Positions 16,706 through 25,569 of a DNA stretch of 64,000 bases are shown in pieces. Both the position numbers and the translations under genes were made by a program. The stretch is from Streptomyces sp. NBC_00178 (GTDB taxonomy: Bacteria; Actinomycetota; Actinomycetes; Streptomycetales; Streptomycetaceae): NCBI RefSeq assembly GCF_036206005.1, contig NZ_CP108143.1:4865501-4929500 (forward strand). Reading direction: 5' to 3'. A model generated the notes under the pieces. That model was not told the origin of the DNA. It did not search any database and saw nothing but the letters and a program-made list of their open reading frames with translations. Every line of letters begins with the position of its first letter. The stretch's first letter is position 1.

Positions 16706-17344
16706 ATGTCGCAGCAGGAGACGGACGAGCGGACCGGCGTGGACGACGAGGGCTTCCTCGTGGACACCGAGGACTGCGAGGCGCGTGAGGCGGCGTACCG
16801 CGAGCGCGGCACCTCCCGTCCGATCACGGTCGTGGGCAACCCGGTTCTGCACAAGGAGTGCAGCGACGTCACGGAGTTCGACGACGAGCTGGCCCGGTTG
16901 ATCGACGACATGTTCGCGAGCCAGCGGACGGCCCAGGGCGTGGGGCTGGCGGCCAACCAGATCGGTGTGGACCGCAAGGTCTTCGTCTACGACTGCATGG
17001 ACGACGACAACGTCCGGCACGTCGGGGTGATCTGCAACCCGGTGCTGGAGGACCTGGCTCCCGAGCAGCGCAACCTCGACGACTCCAACGAGGGCTGCCT
17101 GTCGGTCCCGGGGGCGTACGCGGCGCTCCCGCGCCCCGACTACGCGGTGGTGCGCGGTCAGGACGCCCGGGGCAACGCGGTGAAGGTGCGTGGCAGCGGG
17201 TACTTCGCGCGGTGCCTCCAGCACGAGACGGACCACCTGTACGGCTACCTCTACATCGACCGGCTGTCGAAGCGGGACCGCAAGGACGCGCTGAAGCAGA
17301 TGGCGGAGGGCGAACCCCGCTACGAGGTCGTCCCCAACGACTGA
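16706..17344 (+). CDS. def: Peptide deformylase
   Basis: Removes the formyl group from nascent N-terminal methionine. All three family motifs are visible: GVGLAANQIG, EGCLSVPG (metal-ligand Cys) and HETDHLYG (HExxH-type HETDH). The 212-residue length includes an N-terminal extension of about 45 residues rich in Asp and Glu, longer than in E. coli. ATG 16706 (MSQQETDERTG) is chosen over an upstream ATG 16628. A strong terminator follows. Confidence 0.95.
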   Translation: MSQQETDERTGVDDEGFLVDTEDCEAREAAYRERGTSRPITVVGNPVLHKECSDVTEFDDELARLIDDMFASQRTAQGVGLAANQIGVDRKVFVYDCMDDDNVRHVGVICNPVLEDLAPEQRNLDDSNEGCLSVPGAYAALPRPDYAVVRGQDARGNAVKVRGSGYFARCLQHETDHLYGYLYIDRLSKRDRKDALKQMAEGEPRYEVVPND

Positions 17345-17357
17345 TCCCGGCCATTGT

Positions 17358-17394
17358 GGCGAAGGGGCCCCGCCGCCGGCGGGGCCCCTTCGCC
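17358..17394 (+). terminator. Terminator after def
   Basis: An 18-bp perfect stem (17358-17375 with 17377-17394), hairpin loop minimal, 14 bp after the def stop. Confidence 0.88.
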
Positions 17395-17469
17395 ATGTCG
17401 TGGGCGGCGGCCGGAGAGGGCGTGCTTTCCCTCGTGCTTTCCCTTCAACCCGCCCTTGGCAGGGCGTGG

Positions 17470-17498
17470 TTGACGCGCGTCGACCTGTCCGACAGGCT
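17470..17498 (+). promoter_or_regulatory. Promoter with palindromic operator before the M15 peptidase gene
   Basis: TTGACG (17470-17475) and CAGGCT (17493-17498) are 17 nt apart. The palindrome CCTGTC-C-GACAGG (17484-17496) overlaps the -10, a likely site for an unidentified regulator. Confidence 0.55.
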
Positions 17499-17542
17499 CA
17501 CCCGTAAGCCCGCCCCCCACCTCATCGCGCAGGGAGACCCCG

Positions 17543-18280
17543 ATGCTCAGACGTACCGCGCACCTCCTGCTCGGCCTTGTCATGACCATGGCTTTCGCGA
17601 TAGGCGGGGCCGTGGTCACCGCCGGCACCGCGCAGGCCGACGGGTGTTACACCTGGACCCGCACCCTGTCGCCGGGCGCCACCGGCAACGACGTCACCCA
17701 GCTCCAGATCAGGGTGTCCGGCTACCCGGGATACAACGCCGTCCTGGCCGTCGACGGATCGTACGGTCCGGCCACCACCGCCGCCGTCAAGCGCTTCCAG
17801 TCCGCCTACGGCCTCGCCGCGGACGGGGTCGCGGGCCCGGCCACGCAGTCCAAGCTCTACGCGCTGCAGGACGACGACTGCACGCCGATCCACTTCACCT
17901 ACCCCGAGCTCAACACCTGCAACAGCACCTGGGCCGGTGGGGCCGTGGCGGCCGGCACGGCCAAGGCGAACGCCCTGAGCAGCATGTGGAAGCTGGAGGC
18001 GCTGCGGCACGCGCTCGGCGACCAGTCCATCCGGGTCACCAGCGGCTTCCGCTCCACCTCCTGCAACGCGGCGGTCGGCGGAGCGACGAACAGCCGCCAT
18101 CTCTACGGCGACGCCGTCGACCTGGGATCGGGACCGCACTCGCTGTGCACCATCGCGAAGCAGGCCCGCAACCACGGCTTCAACGGGATCCTCGGCCCCG
18201 GCTACGCCGGCCACAGTGACCACATCCACGTGAACCAGGGCCCCAGCCACTTCTGGTCCGCCTCCGGCTGCGGCATCTGA
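17543..18280 (+). CDS. Secreted zinc D-Ala-D-Ala carboxypeptidase, M15 family, with peptidoglycan-binding domain
   Basis: A 245-residue exported cell-wall enzyme. A signal peptide ends near residue 33 (AxA-type site before DGCYTW). A PG_binding_1 domain (about residues 43-105, DGSYGPATTAAVKRFQ) precedes an M15 peptidase domain (about 115-245) with zinc ligands in SRHLYGDAVDL (HxxxxxxD) and HSDHIHV. Paired cysteines suggest disulfides. It resembles the Streptomyces albus G zinc DD-carboxypeptidase, which trims peptidoglycan stem peptides. GGGAG lies 6 nt before ATG. The palindromic promoter suggests regulation. Confidence 0.9.
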   Translation: MLRRTAHLLLGLVMTMAFAIGGAVVTAGTAQADGCYTWTRTLSPGATGNDVTQLQIRVSGYPGYNAVLAVDGSYGPATTAAVKRFQSAYGLAADGVAGPATQSKLYALQDDDCTPIHFTYPELNTCNSTWAGGAVAAGTAKANALSSMWKLEALRHALGDQSIRVTSGFRSTSCNAAVGGATNSRHLYGDAVDLGSGPHSLCTIAKQARNHGFNGILGPGYAGHSDHIHVNQGPSHFWSASGCGI

Positions 18281-18300
18281 GGCGCTCCGGGGGCCGCCGG

Positions 18301-19275
18301 TCAGGCCGCCTCGGTCAGGCCGCCCGGCCCCCGGAACGTGCGGCGGTAGGCGTTCGGCGTCGTGCCCAGCGAGCGCACGAACTGGTGGCGCAGGGCGGCC
18401 GCGTTCCCGAAGCCCGTATGTCCCGCGATCGTGTCCATCGTCTCGTCCGACGTCTCCAGCAGGTGCTGCGCCAGCAGCACGCGCTGCCTGAGCAGCCAGC
18501 GGTACGGAGTGGTGCCCGTCTCCTGCTGGAAGCGGCGGGCGAAGGTCCGGGGCGACATGTGGGTCTGCACCGCCAGCTGCTCCACGGTCATCTCCTGGTC
18601 GAGGTGGCGCTCCATCCAGGCGAGCGTCTCGCCGACCGTGTCGCACCGCGTCCGGGGCAACGGCCGCTTGATGTACTGCGCCTGGCCGCCGTCCCGGTGC
18701 GGGGGGACCACCATGCGCCGGGCGATGGCGTTCGCCACGGCGGGGCCGTGCGCCTGCCGGACCAGGTGCAGGGCGGCGTCGATCCCGGCGGCCGTACCCG
18801 CCGAGGTGATGACCGGGCCGTCGTCCACGTAGAGCACGTCCGGCTCCACCCGTGCCTTCGGGAAGCGCCGGGCCAGCTCGTCGGCGTGACGCCAGTGGGT
18901 GGTGCACCGGCGGCCGTCGAGCAGCCCGGCGGCCCCCAGCACGTATGCACCGGAGCACACGCTCAGCACCCGCGCGCCCCGGGCGACGGCCCGGCGCAGG
19001 GCGTCGAGGACCTCCGCCGGGTACTCCCGCGCCATGAAGTGACTGCCCGCGGGCACGGCGACGAGGTCGGCCTCCTCCAGCCGCTCCAGCCCGTGGGGCG
19101 TGCTGATGGTGAATCCGGCGTGCGTCCGCAGGACCGGGCCCTCCGCCGAGACGACCGCGAAGTCGGTCACCGGCAGGCCCTCGTCCGAGCGGTCGAGCCC
19201 GAACACCTCGCACAGGACGCCGAGTTCGAAGGGATGGACCTCGTCGAGCAGCAGGGCGGCCACATTGTTCAGCAT
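18301..19275 (-). CDS. nrdS: GlxA/AraC-family regulator, likely NrdS
   Basis: A 324-residue regulator with an N-terminal DJ-1/PfpI-like domain (about residues 1-180; nucleophile-elbow region VLSVCSGAYVLG) and a C-terminal AraC HTH pair (FARRFQQETGTTPYRWLLRQR and FGNAAALRHQFVRSLGTTP). It lies directly downstream of nrdA-nrdB on the same strand. In S. coelicolor the B12-controlled operon is nrdABS, where nrdS encodes an AraC-like protein, which this matches. A 290-bp gap separates it from nrdB, so an own promoter is possible. The ATG has no Shine-Dalgarno. Confidence 0.72.
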   Translation of the reverse strand: MLNNVAALLLDEVHPFELGVLCEVFGLDRSDEGLPVTDFAVVSAEGPVLRTHAGFTISTPHGLERLEEADLVAVPAGSHFMAREYPAEVLDALRRAVARGARVLSVCSGAYVLGAAGLLDGRRCTTHWRHADELARRFPKARVEPDVLYVDDGPVITSAGTAAGIDAALHLVRQAHGPAVANAIARRMVVPPHRDGGQAQYIKRPLPRTRCDTVGETLAWMERHLDQEMTVEQLAVQTHMSPRTFARRFQQETGTTPYRWLLRQRVLLAQHLLETSDETMDTIAGHTGFGNAAALRHQFVRSLGTTPNAYRRTFRGPGGLTEAA

Positions 19276-19356
19276 GGCGTCATTGTGGCAGTAATTCGAG
19301 GGTGCATGACAGTCCTGCCACTGCCCGAATTTCGTCGCGGGCACGACAGTAGAGCC

Positions 19357-19569
19357 ATGAACACATTCCTGAGCTACCTGGTCACAGCCGCACTCATCGC
19401 CCTCGTCCTGCTGCCCGCGCTCGCCGGTCTCGCACGGGAGCGCCGGATCGACCACGAACTGCGGGAGGCGGACCTGCGGCGGCGGACGGCACCCCCGCAA
19501 AGGCGAGGCGCCGCGCGGCCGGTCACGGCCACGCGGCGCCCCCACCTCAGGTCGTGGGCCAGGGTCTAG
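19357..19569 (+). CDS. Possible small single-pass membrane protein
   Basis: A 70-residue frame starting MNTFLSYLVTAALIALVLL: one hydrophobic helix, then a basic Arg-rich tail. It occupies the gap between nrdB and nrdS on the opposite strand, and its stop overlaps the 3' end of nrdB by 4 bp. No Shine-Dalgarno is evident. The membrane-helix composition is unlike the antisense shadow frames around it, but the gene is unproven. Confidence 0.4.
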   Translation: MNTFLSYLVTAALIALVLLPALAGLARERRIDHELREADLRRRTAPPQRRGAARPVTATRRPHLRSWARV

Positions 19570-20582
19570 AAGTCGTCGTCGAAACCGACGGACCCCTCCA
19601 CCGCCACCTGGTAGGCGGACGGCCTGCGCTCGAAGAAGTTCGTCAGCTCCTGCACGCCCTGCAGCTCCATGAAGGAGAACGGGTTCTCCGAACCGTAGAG
19701 CGGCGGGAAGCCGAGCCGGGTGAGCCGCTGGTCGGCGACGCACTCCAGGTACTGGCGCATCGAATCGGTGTTCATGCCGGGCAGGCCCTCGCCGCACAGG
19801 TCACGGCCGAACTGAAGCTCCGCCTCCACCGCTTCCCGCAGCATGTCGGTGACCTGCTGCTGGAGCTCGTCGTCGAAGAGGTCCGGCTCCTCCTTGCGGA
19901 CGGTGTCCACGACCTCGAACGCGAAGTTCATGTGCATCGTCTCGTCGCGGAACACCCAGTTGGTGCCCGTGGCGAGACCGTGCAGCAGACCGCGCGAGCG
20001 GAACCAGTAGACGTACGCGAAGGCGCCGTAGAAGAACAGCCCCTCGATGCACGCGGCGAAGCAGATCAGGTTCAGCAGGAAGCGGCGGCGGTCCGCCTTC
20101 GTCTCCAGCCGCTCGATCTTCTCGACCGAGTCCATCCACCTGAAGCAGAACTGCGCCTTCTCGCGGATCGAGGGGATCTCCTCGACCGCGTCGAACGCCG
20201 CCGCCCTGTCCGCCGGGTCGGGCAGATAGGTGTCGAGCAGCGTCAGATAGAACTGGACGTGCACGGCCTCCTCGAACAGCTGCCGCGACAGGTACAGGCG
20301 CGCCTCGGGCGAGTTGATGTGCTTGTACAGCGTCAGCACGAGGTTGTTCGAGACGATCGAGTCACCGGTCGCGAAGAACGCCACCAGCCGGCCGATCATG
20401 TGCTGCTCGCCGGGCGACAGCTTGGCGAGGTCGGCGACGTCGGAGTGGAGGTCCACCTCCTCGACCGTCCAGGTGTTCTTGATCGCGTCCCGGTAGCGCT
20501 CGTAGAAGTCCGGGTAGCGCATGGGGCGCAGGGTCAGCTCGAAGCCCGGGTCGAGGAGGTTCTTGCTCTCGGACGTACTCAT
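19566..20582 (-). CDS. nrdB: Class Ia ribonucleotide reductase, small subunit
   Basis: A 338-residue ferritin-like R2 protein that carries the diiron-tyrosyl radical cofactor. Metal ligands appear in FATGDSIVSNN (Asp), FEEAVHVQFY (Glu and His, with the radical-type Tyr following) and later in CIEGLFFYG and FRDETMHMNF (Glu and His). The C-terminus ends in an acidic/aromatic tail (VGFDDDF) that would dock to NrdA. Its ATG overlaps the nrdA stop by 1 bp (TAATG), so it is translated from the same B12-controlled mRNA. Confidence 0.96.
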   Translation of the reverse strand: MSTSESKNLLDPGFELTLRPMRYPDFYERYRDAIKNTWTVEEVDLHSDVADLAKLSPGEQHMIGRLVAFFATGDSIVSNNLVLTLYKHINSPEARLYLSRQLFEEAVHVQFYLTLLDTYLPDPADRAAAFDAVEEIPSIREKAQFCFRWMDSVEKIERLETKADRRRFLLNLICFAACIEGLFFYGAFAYVYWFRSRGLLHGLATGTNWVFRDETMHMNFAFEVVDTVRKEEPDLFDDELQQQVTDMLREAVEAELQFGRDLCGEGLPGMNTDSMRQYLECVADQRLTRLGFPPLYGSENPFSFMELQGVQELTNFFERRPSAYQVAVEGSVGFDDDF

Positions 20583-22978
20583 TACTGGCAGGCCTCGCAG
20601 GACTCGGGGTTTTCGAGGGAGCAGGCGATCGCGTCAGCGTCGGGCGACGACGCCTGCTGTACGGGAATGGGGGCGGCGGCCGCGGCCTGCCCGGACGCCG
20701 CGCGGGCGATCCGGGTCGCCGGGCGCGAACGCAGGTAGTACGTCGTCTTCAGCCCCTGCTTCCAGGCGTACGCGTACATCGAGGAGAGCTTGCCGATCGT
20801 CGGCGTCTCCAGGAACAGGTTGAGCGACTGGCTCTGGTCGAGGAACGGCGTGCGCGCCGCCGCCATGTCGATCAGTCCACGCTGCGGGATCTCCCACGCC
20901 GTGCGGTACAGCGCCCGCACGTCCTGCGGGATCCACGCGAAGCCCTGCACGGAGCCGCTCGCCTCGCGCAGCGCCTCACGGGTCCGGGCGTCCCACACGC
21001 CGAGCCGCTTCAGCTCGTCCACGAGGTAGCCGTTGACCTGGAGGAACTCACCGCTGAGCGTCTCGCGCTTGAAGAGGTTGGAGACCTGCGGCTCGATGCA
21101 CTCGTACACCCCGGCGATCGAGGCGATCGTCGCCGTCGGCGCGATGGCGAGCAGCAGGGAGTTGCGCATCCCGGTCTTCGCGACCCGGGCGCGCAGCGCG
21201 TCCCAGCGCTCCGGCCAGCTCAGCTCCGTGTCGTAGTGGTCGGGGTGCAGCACACCGCGGGCGGCGCGCGTCTCGGACCAGGCGGGAAGCGGGCCCGACC
21301 GCTCGGCCAGGTCGCAGGACGCCTCGTACGCGGCCAGCATGATCCGCTCGGAGATCTTCGTGGACAGGGCGCGGGCCTCGGGGGAGTCGAAGGGCAGCCG
21401 CAGCTGGAAGAAGACGTCCTGGAGGCCCATCGCGCCGAGACCCACCGGACGCCAGCGGGCGTTGGAGCGGCCGGCCTGCTCGGTCGGGTAGAAGTTGATG
21501 TCGACGACCCGGTCCAGGAACGTCACGGCGGTGCGCACGGTGGCGTCCAGCCGCTCCCAGTCGATGCCGCCGTCGGCCACGAACGCGCCCAGGTTGACCG
21601 AACCCAGGTTGCAGACGGCCGTCTCGCCGTCGTCGGTGACCTCGAGGATCTCGGTGCACAGGTTCGAGGAGTGCACGACCCGGCCCGGCTCGGCCGTCTG
21701 GTTGGCCGTGCGGTTGGAGGCGTCCTTGAAGGTCATCCAGCCCTGACCGGTCTGCGCGAGGGTACGCATCATCCGGCCGTACAGCTCACGCGCGGGCATC
21801 GACTTGCGGGCCAGGCCCTTGGCCTCGGCCGCGCGGTAGGCCGCGTCGAACTCGTCGCCCCACAGGTCGACCAGCTCGGGCACCTCGGCGGGGGAGAACA
21901 GCGACCACTCGGTGTCGGCGTCGACGCGGCGCATGAACTCGTCCGGGATCCAGTGCGCCAGGTTGAGGTTGTGCGTGCGCCGCTGGTCCTCGCCGGTGTT
22001 GTCGCGCAGCTCCAGGAACTCCTCGATGTCCGCGTGCCAGGTCTCCAGGTAGACGGCGGCGGCACCCTTGCGGCGGCCGCCCTGGTTGACCGCGGCGACC
22101 GAGGCGTCGAGCGTCTTGAGGAACGGCACGATCCCGTTGGAGTGGCCGTTCGTGCCGCGGATCAGCGAACCCCGGGCGCGGATGCGCGAGTACGAGAGGC
22201 CGATGCCGCCCGCGTGCTTCGAGAGGCGGGCCACCTGGTGGTAGCGGTCGTAGATCGAGTCGAGCTCGTCCAGCGGCGAGTCCAGCAGGTAGCAGGAGGA
22301 CATCTGCGGGTGCCGGGTGCCGGAGTTGAAGAGGGTCGGCGAGGACGGCAGGTAGTCGAGGCGGCTCATCAGGCCGTACAGGGAGGCCACTTCGTCCAGG
22401 GCGCGCTGCGAGGTGTCCTCGGCCAGTCCGGCGGCCACGCGCAGCATGAAGTGCTGCGGGGTCTCGACGACCTGCCGGGTGAGCGGGTGGCGCAGCAGGT
22501 AGCGGCTGTGCAGCGTGCGCAGGCCGAAGTAGCCGAAGCGGTCGTCCGCCCCGTCGGCGAGCGAGCGTTCCACCAGCGCGTCCAGCGCGGCCGCGTGCAG
22601 CGCGACGAACTCCGCCGTGCGGTCCGCGATCAGGCCCTCGCGGTGCCCGACGGCGACCGACGAGGAGAAGGAGACCGCGCCTTCGCCCGCCGCCTCGTCC
22701 GCGATCGCGAGGGTGAGCAGCCGGGCGGCGAGCCGGGAGTACGCCGGGTCCTCCGAGATCAGACCCGCGGCGGCCTCGGTGGCCAGCGAGCGCAGCTCGG
22801 CCTCGTCCGCCCGCGCGCTCCGGCCGCGCAGCGCGGCGGCCGCGACCCGTCCGGGGTCGGTGTCGGGCAGATCGGCGGTCAGACCGGTCAGGGTCCGCAG
22901 CAGCGCGGTCCCGGGCGCGTCGGTCGTGAGGCTCTCGGATTCCGCGGCTGAAACCGGGTCTGCGGGCGCGATGGTCAC
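20582..22978 (-). CDS. nrdA: Class Ia ribonucleotide reductase, large subunit
   Basis: Catalytic subunit (about 798 residues) reducing ribonucleoside diphosphates to deoxy forms. Active-site features: MSSCYLLD (reducing Cys), NLCTEI (Asn, thiyl Cys and Glu), and a C-terminal CEACQ redox pair. GTG 22978 is used, with GAGGGA 8 nt upstream; the long open frame beyond it runs through the riboswitch and is not coding. First gene of nrdABS. Regulation by coenzyme B12 makes sense because streptomycetes also have a B12-dependent class II enzyme, not in this window. Confidence 0.96.
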   Translation of the reverse strand: MTIAPADPVSAAESESLTTDAPGTALLRTLTGLTADLPDTDPGRVAAAALRGRSARADEAELRSLATEAAAGLISEDPAYSRLAARLLTLAIADEAAGEGAVSFSSSVAVGHREGLIADRTAEFVALHAAALDALVERSLADGADDRFGYFGLRTLHSRYLLRHPLTRQVVETPQHFMLRVAAGLAEDTSQRALDEVASLYGLMSRLDYLPSSPTLFNSGTRHPQMSSCYLLDSPLDELDSIYDRYHQVARLSKHAGGIGLSYSRIRARGSLIRGTNGHSNGIVPFLKTLDASVAAVNQGGRRKGAAAVYLETWHADIEEFLELRDNTGEDQRRTHNLNLAHWIPDEFMRRVDADTEWSLFSPAEVPELVDLWGDEFDAAYRAAEAKGLARKSMPARELYGRMMRTLAQTGQGWMTFKDASNRTANQTAEPGRVVHSSNLCTEILEVTDDGETAVCNLGSVNLGAFVADGGIDWERLDATVRTAVTFLDRVVDINFYPTEQAGRSNARWRPVGLGAMGLQDVFFQLRLPFDSPEARALSTKISERIMLAAYEASCDLAERSGPLPAWSETRAARGVLHPDHYDTELSWPERWDALRARVAKTGMRNSLLLAIAPTATIASIAGVYECIEPQVSNLFKRETLSGEFLQVNGYLVDELKRLGVWDARTREALREASGSVQGFAWIPQDVRALYRTAWEIPQRGLIDMAAARTPFLDQSQSLNLFLETPTIGKLSSMYAYAWKQGLKTTYYLRSRPATRIARAASGQAAAAAPIPVQQASSPDADAIACSLENPESCEACQ

Positions 22979-23104
22979 TGGGGCTATCCCTCGCTCGGCT
23001 CGGGGCCTGCGGGAGCGGGGCAGCCGGGCACGGTCGCCCCCGGGGAGGGAGCACGGCGCGCACGGCGTCCACCGGCCTTCCGCGGGGCCCGGACGTCTCG
23101 GCAT

Positions 23105-23240
23105 CCGGTTCGGTCGAGCCGGACGCACCGTCGGCAGGTCCTCGGACTCCGCGGTGCGCGAATGCACACCGATCACACCGTTGCGGGACAGTTCCGGATT
23201 CGCACCGGATTCCCCTGCGGCGACAGCGAGGTCGAGCATA
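23105..23240 (-). promoter_or_regulatory. Cobalamin (AdoCbl) riboswitch of nrdABS
   Basis: On the minus strand the conserved core GGTGCGAATCCGG, then ACTGTCCCGCAACGGTG, is followed by the B12-box sequence GAGTCCGAGGACCTGCCG; core at about 23220-23131. GCAGG at the 5' side can pair with CCTGC of the B12 box. Edges are approximate. About 120 nt of expression platform separates it from the nrdA start; TCCCTC (minus strand, 23050-23045) could pair with GAGGGA (22992-22987), the nrdA ribosome site. Confidence 0.93.
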
Positions 23241-23277
23241 CATGTGGGGGCTGCCGATTGAGGCAGCCCCCACATGT
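23240..23277 (-). terminator. Terminator after the acetyltransferase gene
   Basis: A perfect 16-bp stem with a 6-nt loop lies 14 bp past the stop of the GNAT gene and just upstream of the riboswitch; it insulates nrdABS from read-through. Confidence 0.85.
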
Positions 23278-23291
23278 AGTGTCGTGACGGG

Positions 23292-23792
23292 TCAAAAGGT
23301 CAGGCGGTACGTCAGCAGGGTGAAGCCGGGAAGCGGGCTCCAGTCCCGCTCAGGGGTCCGTACGAAGCCGAGCCGCGCGTAGATGCGGTGGGCGGACCCC
23401 ATGGACGGCTGGGTCGACAGCACCACCCCGGACAGCCCCTCGGTGGCGCGTGCCCGCTCGACACAGGCCCGGACGAGCGCCTCGCCGGCACCGCGTCCGC
23501 GCGCCGCACGGGAGACGGCCAGCATCCGCAGTTCGGCCTCGTCCCCGCCCGCGATGTCGGTCCACGGGCTGCCCGGCGTGACGTAGGTGACACCTCCCAG
23601 CAGGAGGCCACCGGGGTCCACCGCCGCCAGCACGAGCGCCTCGGCGGCGCGGCGTCCGACGGCGCGGAGCTGTTCGACGTACTGATCGGCCGCGCCGAAG
23701 TCCAGCAGTCCGTCGTCGAGGTAGGCCCGGGTGGTGATCTCGCCCAGGGCCTCGTGCTCGCCGGCGCGGACCGGTCTGATCGAGACGTCCAT
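23292..23792 (-). CDS. GNAT-family N-acetyltransferase
   Basis: A 166-residue acetyl-CoA-dependent acetyltransferase. The CoA loop motif is LAVSRAARGRGAGEALVRA (Q/RxxGxG/A pattern) and the C-terminal IYARLGFVR is typical of GNAT proteins. Substrate unknown. ATG 23792 (MDVSIRPVRAGEHEAL) begins the domain; the longer frame upstream is ignored. Confidence 0.85.
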   Translation of the reverse strand: MDVSIRPVRAGEHEALGEITTRAYLDDGLLDFGAADQYVEQLRAVGRRAAEALVLAAVDPGGLLLGGVTYVTPGSPWTDIAGGDEAELRMLAVSRAARGRGAGEALVRACVERARATEGLSGVVLSTQPSMGSAHRIYARLGFVRTPERDWSPLPGFTLLTYRLTF

Positions 23793-23869
23793 GCGCGGAG
23801 TCTGCCTCAGACGGCGGCCCGGCGCACGTGCCTTTCGGGGAGCCGGCGAACCGGCCCCGCACACGGGCC

Positions 23870-23899
23870 CGTCCCGGCAGGGCGGACCCTGCCGGGACG
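23870..23899 (-). terminator. Terminator after mctP
   Basis: A 13-bp inverted repeat (23870-23882 with 23887-23899), 4-nt loop, just beyond the mctP stop. Confidence 0.8.
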
Positions 23900-23913
23900 G
23901 ACGACGTCACGGG

Positions 23914-25569
23914 CTACAGGCGTTCCAGGGGCTCGGGCTCGCCTCCCGGCGCACCCACCGTGGCCGGCGGGAGCGTGACCTTGACGCCGGGCTCGCCGAC
24001 GTCCGCGGTGTAGTCGGACGGCGAGGTCTCGTCGATACCCGCCGGGGCCTTCAGCGCGTTCAGGACGAAGGTCAGCACGACCACGACGACGATGTTCAGC
24101 ACGATCGCGGTGAGACCGATGTAGCCGATCTCGCCGATGCCGGGGATCTCCTTCGAGGAGCCGCCGAAGTGCTTCTGCGTCGGGCTGGCGACGCCGTACG
24201 CGGCCACCGTGCCGTAGATCATGCCGACGGCCCAGCCTGCGATCAGGGCCCAGCGGTGGAACCACCGGGTGAACAGGCCGCCCACCAGCGCCGGCATGGT
24301 CTGGAGGATCCAGATCCCGCCGAGCAGCTGGAAGTTGATCGCGACCGTCTTGTCCATGGTGAGGACGAAGGCGAGCGCGCCCACCTTGACGAGCAGCGAG
24401 ACCAGCTTGGAGACCTTGGTCTCCTGGGCCGGTGTCGCGTCGGGCTTGATGAAGTCCTTGTAGATGTTCCTGGTGAAGAGGTTCGCCGCGGCGATCGACA
24501 TGATCGCGGCCGGCACCAGGGCGCCGATCCCGATCGCGGCGAAGGCCACACCCGCGAACCAGTCGGGGAACATGGTCTCGAACAGCTGGGGGATCGCCAG
24601 CTGCCCGTTGTCGACCTTGATCCCGGCCGCGATCGCCATGAACCCGAGCAGGGCGAGCAGGCCCAGCATCAGGGAGTACAGCGGCAGGATCGTGGTGTTG
24701 CGCCGGATCACCTCACGGCTGCGGCTGGAGAGCGTCGCCGTGATCGAGTGCGGGTACATGAAGAGCGCGAGCGCGGAGCCCAGTGCCAGCGTCGCGTAGC
24801 CCCACTGGCCCATCTCCCCGGGCACGAGCGCGCCCCTCGGTTTGCCCGTCGCCTCGTTGGTCTGGGCGAACGCCTCGCCGGCCTTCGCGAAGATGTCGTC
24901 GAAGCCGCCGAGTTTGATCGGGATGTAGATGATGGCCACCGCGATGACCAGGTAGATCAGGCCGTCCTTGACGAACGCGATGAGCGCGGGGGCCCGCAGT
25001 CCCGAGGAGTACGTGTACGCGGCGAGGACCGCGAACGCGATCAGCAGCGGCAGGTCCTTGACGAACCAGTGGGTGTTCTCGCCGCCGCCGACGCCCATGA
25101 CGTCCAGCACGGCCTGGATGCCGACCAGCTGGAGCGCGATGTACGGCATGGTGGCGAGGATGCCCGTGAGGGCGACCGCCAGTGAGAGGCCCTTCGAGCC
25201 GAAGCGGCCGCGGACGAAGTCCGAGGTGGTGACGTACCCGTGCTTGTGCGACACCGACCACAGGCGGGGCAGGAAGGTGAAGATCAGCGGGTAGACGAGG
25301 ATCGTGTACGGCACGGCGAAGAAGCCCGCCGCACCGGCCGCGTAGATCGCCGCGGGGACCGCGACGAAGGTGTACGCGGTGTACAGGTCGCCGCCGAGCA
25401 GGAACCAGGTGACCCAGGTGCCGAACGACCGGCCGCCCAGACCCCATTCGTCGAGGCTCGCCTCGTTCTCGGCCTTGCGCCAGCGCGCGGCCATGAATCC
25501 GATGACCGTGACGGCCAGGAAGAAGAAGATGAACACGGCGAGTGCGACGCCGTTCACGCCGTCCTTCAT
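23914..25569 (-). CDS. mctP: Sodium:solute symporter, MctP-type monocarboxylate permease
   Basis: A 551-residue integral membrane transporter with about 13 helices, of the SSS family. The overall sequence (EWGLGGRSFGTWVTWFLLGGDLYTAYTF, and the Na+-site region GSALALFMYPHSI) matches MctP-type permeases that import lactate, pyruvate, acetate or alanine. A hydrophilic tail of about 45 residues ends the protein. Its ATG overlaps the stop of the preceding small DUF3311 gene (ATGA), so the two make a functional unit. Exact substrate is inferred from family resemblance. Confidence 0.85.
   Translation of the reverse strand: MKDGVNGVALAVFIFFFLAVTVIGFMAARWRKAENEASLDEWGLGGRSFGTWVTWFLLGGDLYTAYTFVAVPAAIYAAGAAGFFAVPYTILVYPLIFTFLPRLWSVSHKHGYVTTSDFVRGRFGSKGLSLAVALTGILATMPYIALQLVGIQAVLDVMGVGGGENTHWFVKDLPLLIAFAVLAAYTYSSGLRAPALIAFVKDGLIYLVIAVAIIYIPIKLGGFDDIFAKAGEAFAQTNEATGKPRGALVPGEMGQWGYATLALGSALALFMYPHSITATLSSRSREVIRRNTTILPLYSLMLGLLALLGFMAIAAGIKVDNGQLAIPQLFETMFPDWFAGVAFAAIGIGALVPAAIMSIAAANLFTRNIYKDFIKPDATPAQETKVSKLVSLLVKVGALAFVLTMDKTVAINFQLLGGIWILQTMPALVGGLFTRWFHRWALIAGWAVGMIYGTVAAYGVASPTQKHFGGSSKEIPGIGEIGYIGLTAIVLNIVVVVVLTFVLNALKAPAGIDETSPSDYTADVGEPGVKVTLPPATVGAPGGEPEPLERL

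Noticed and set aside
22979..23275. N-terminal extension of NrdA to residue 897
   Set aside because: It would translate the cobalamin riboswitch; GTG 22978 with a proper ribosome site is the real start.
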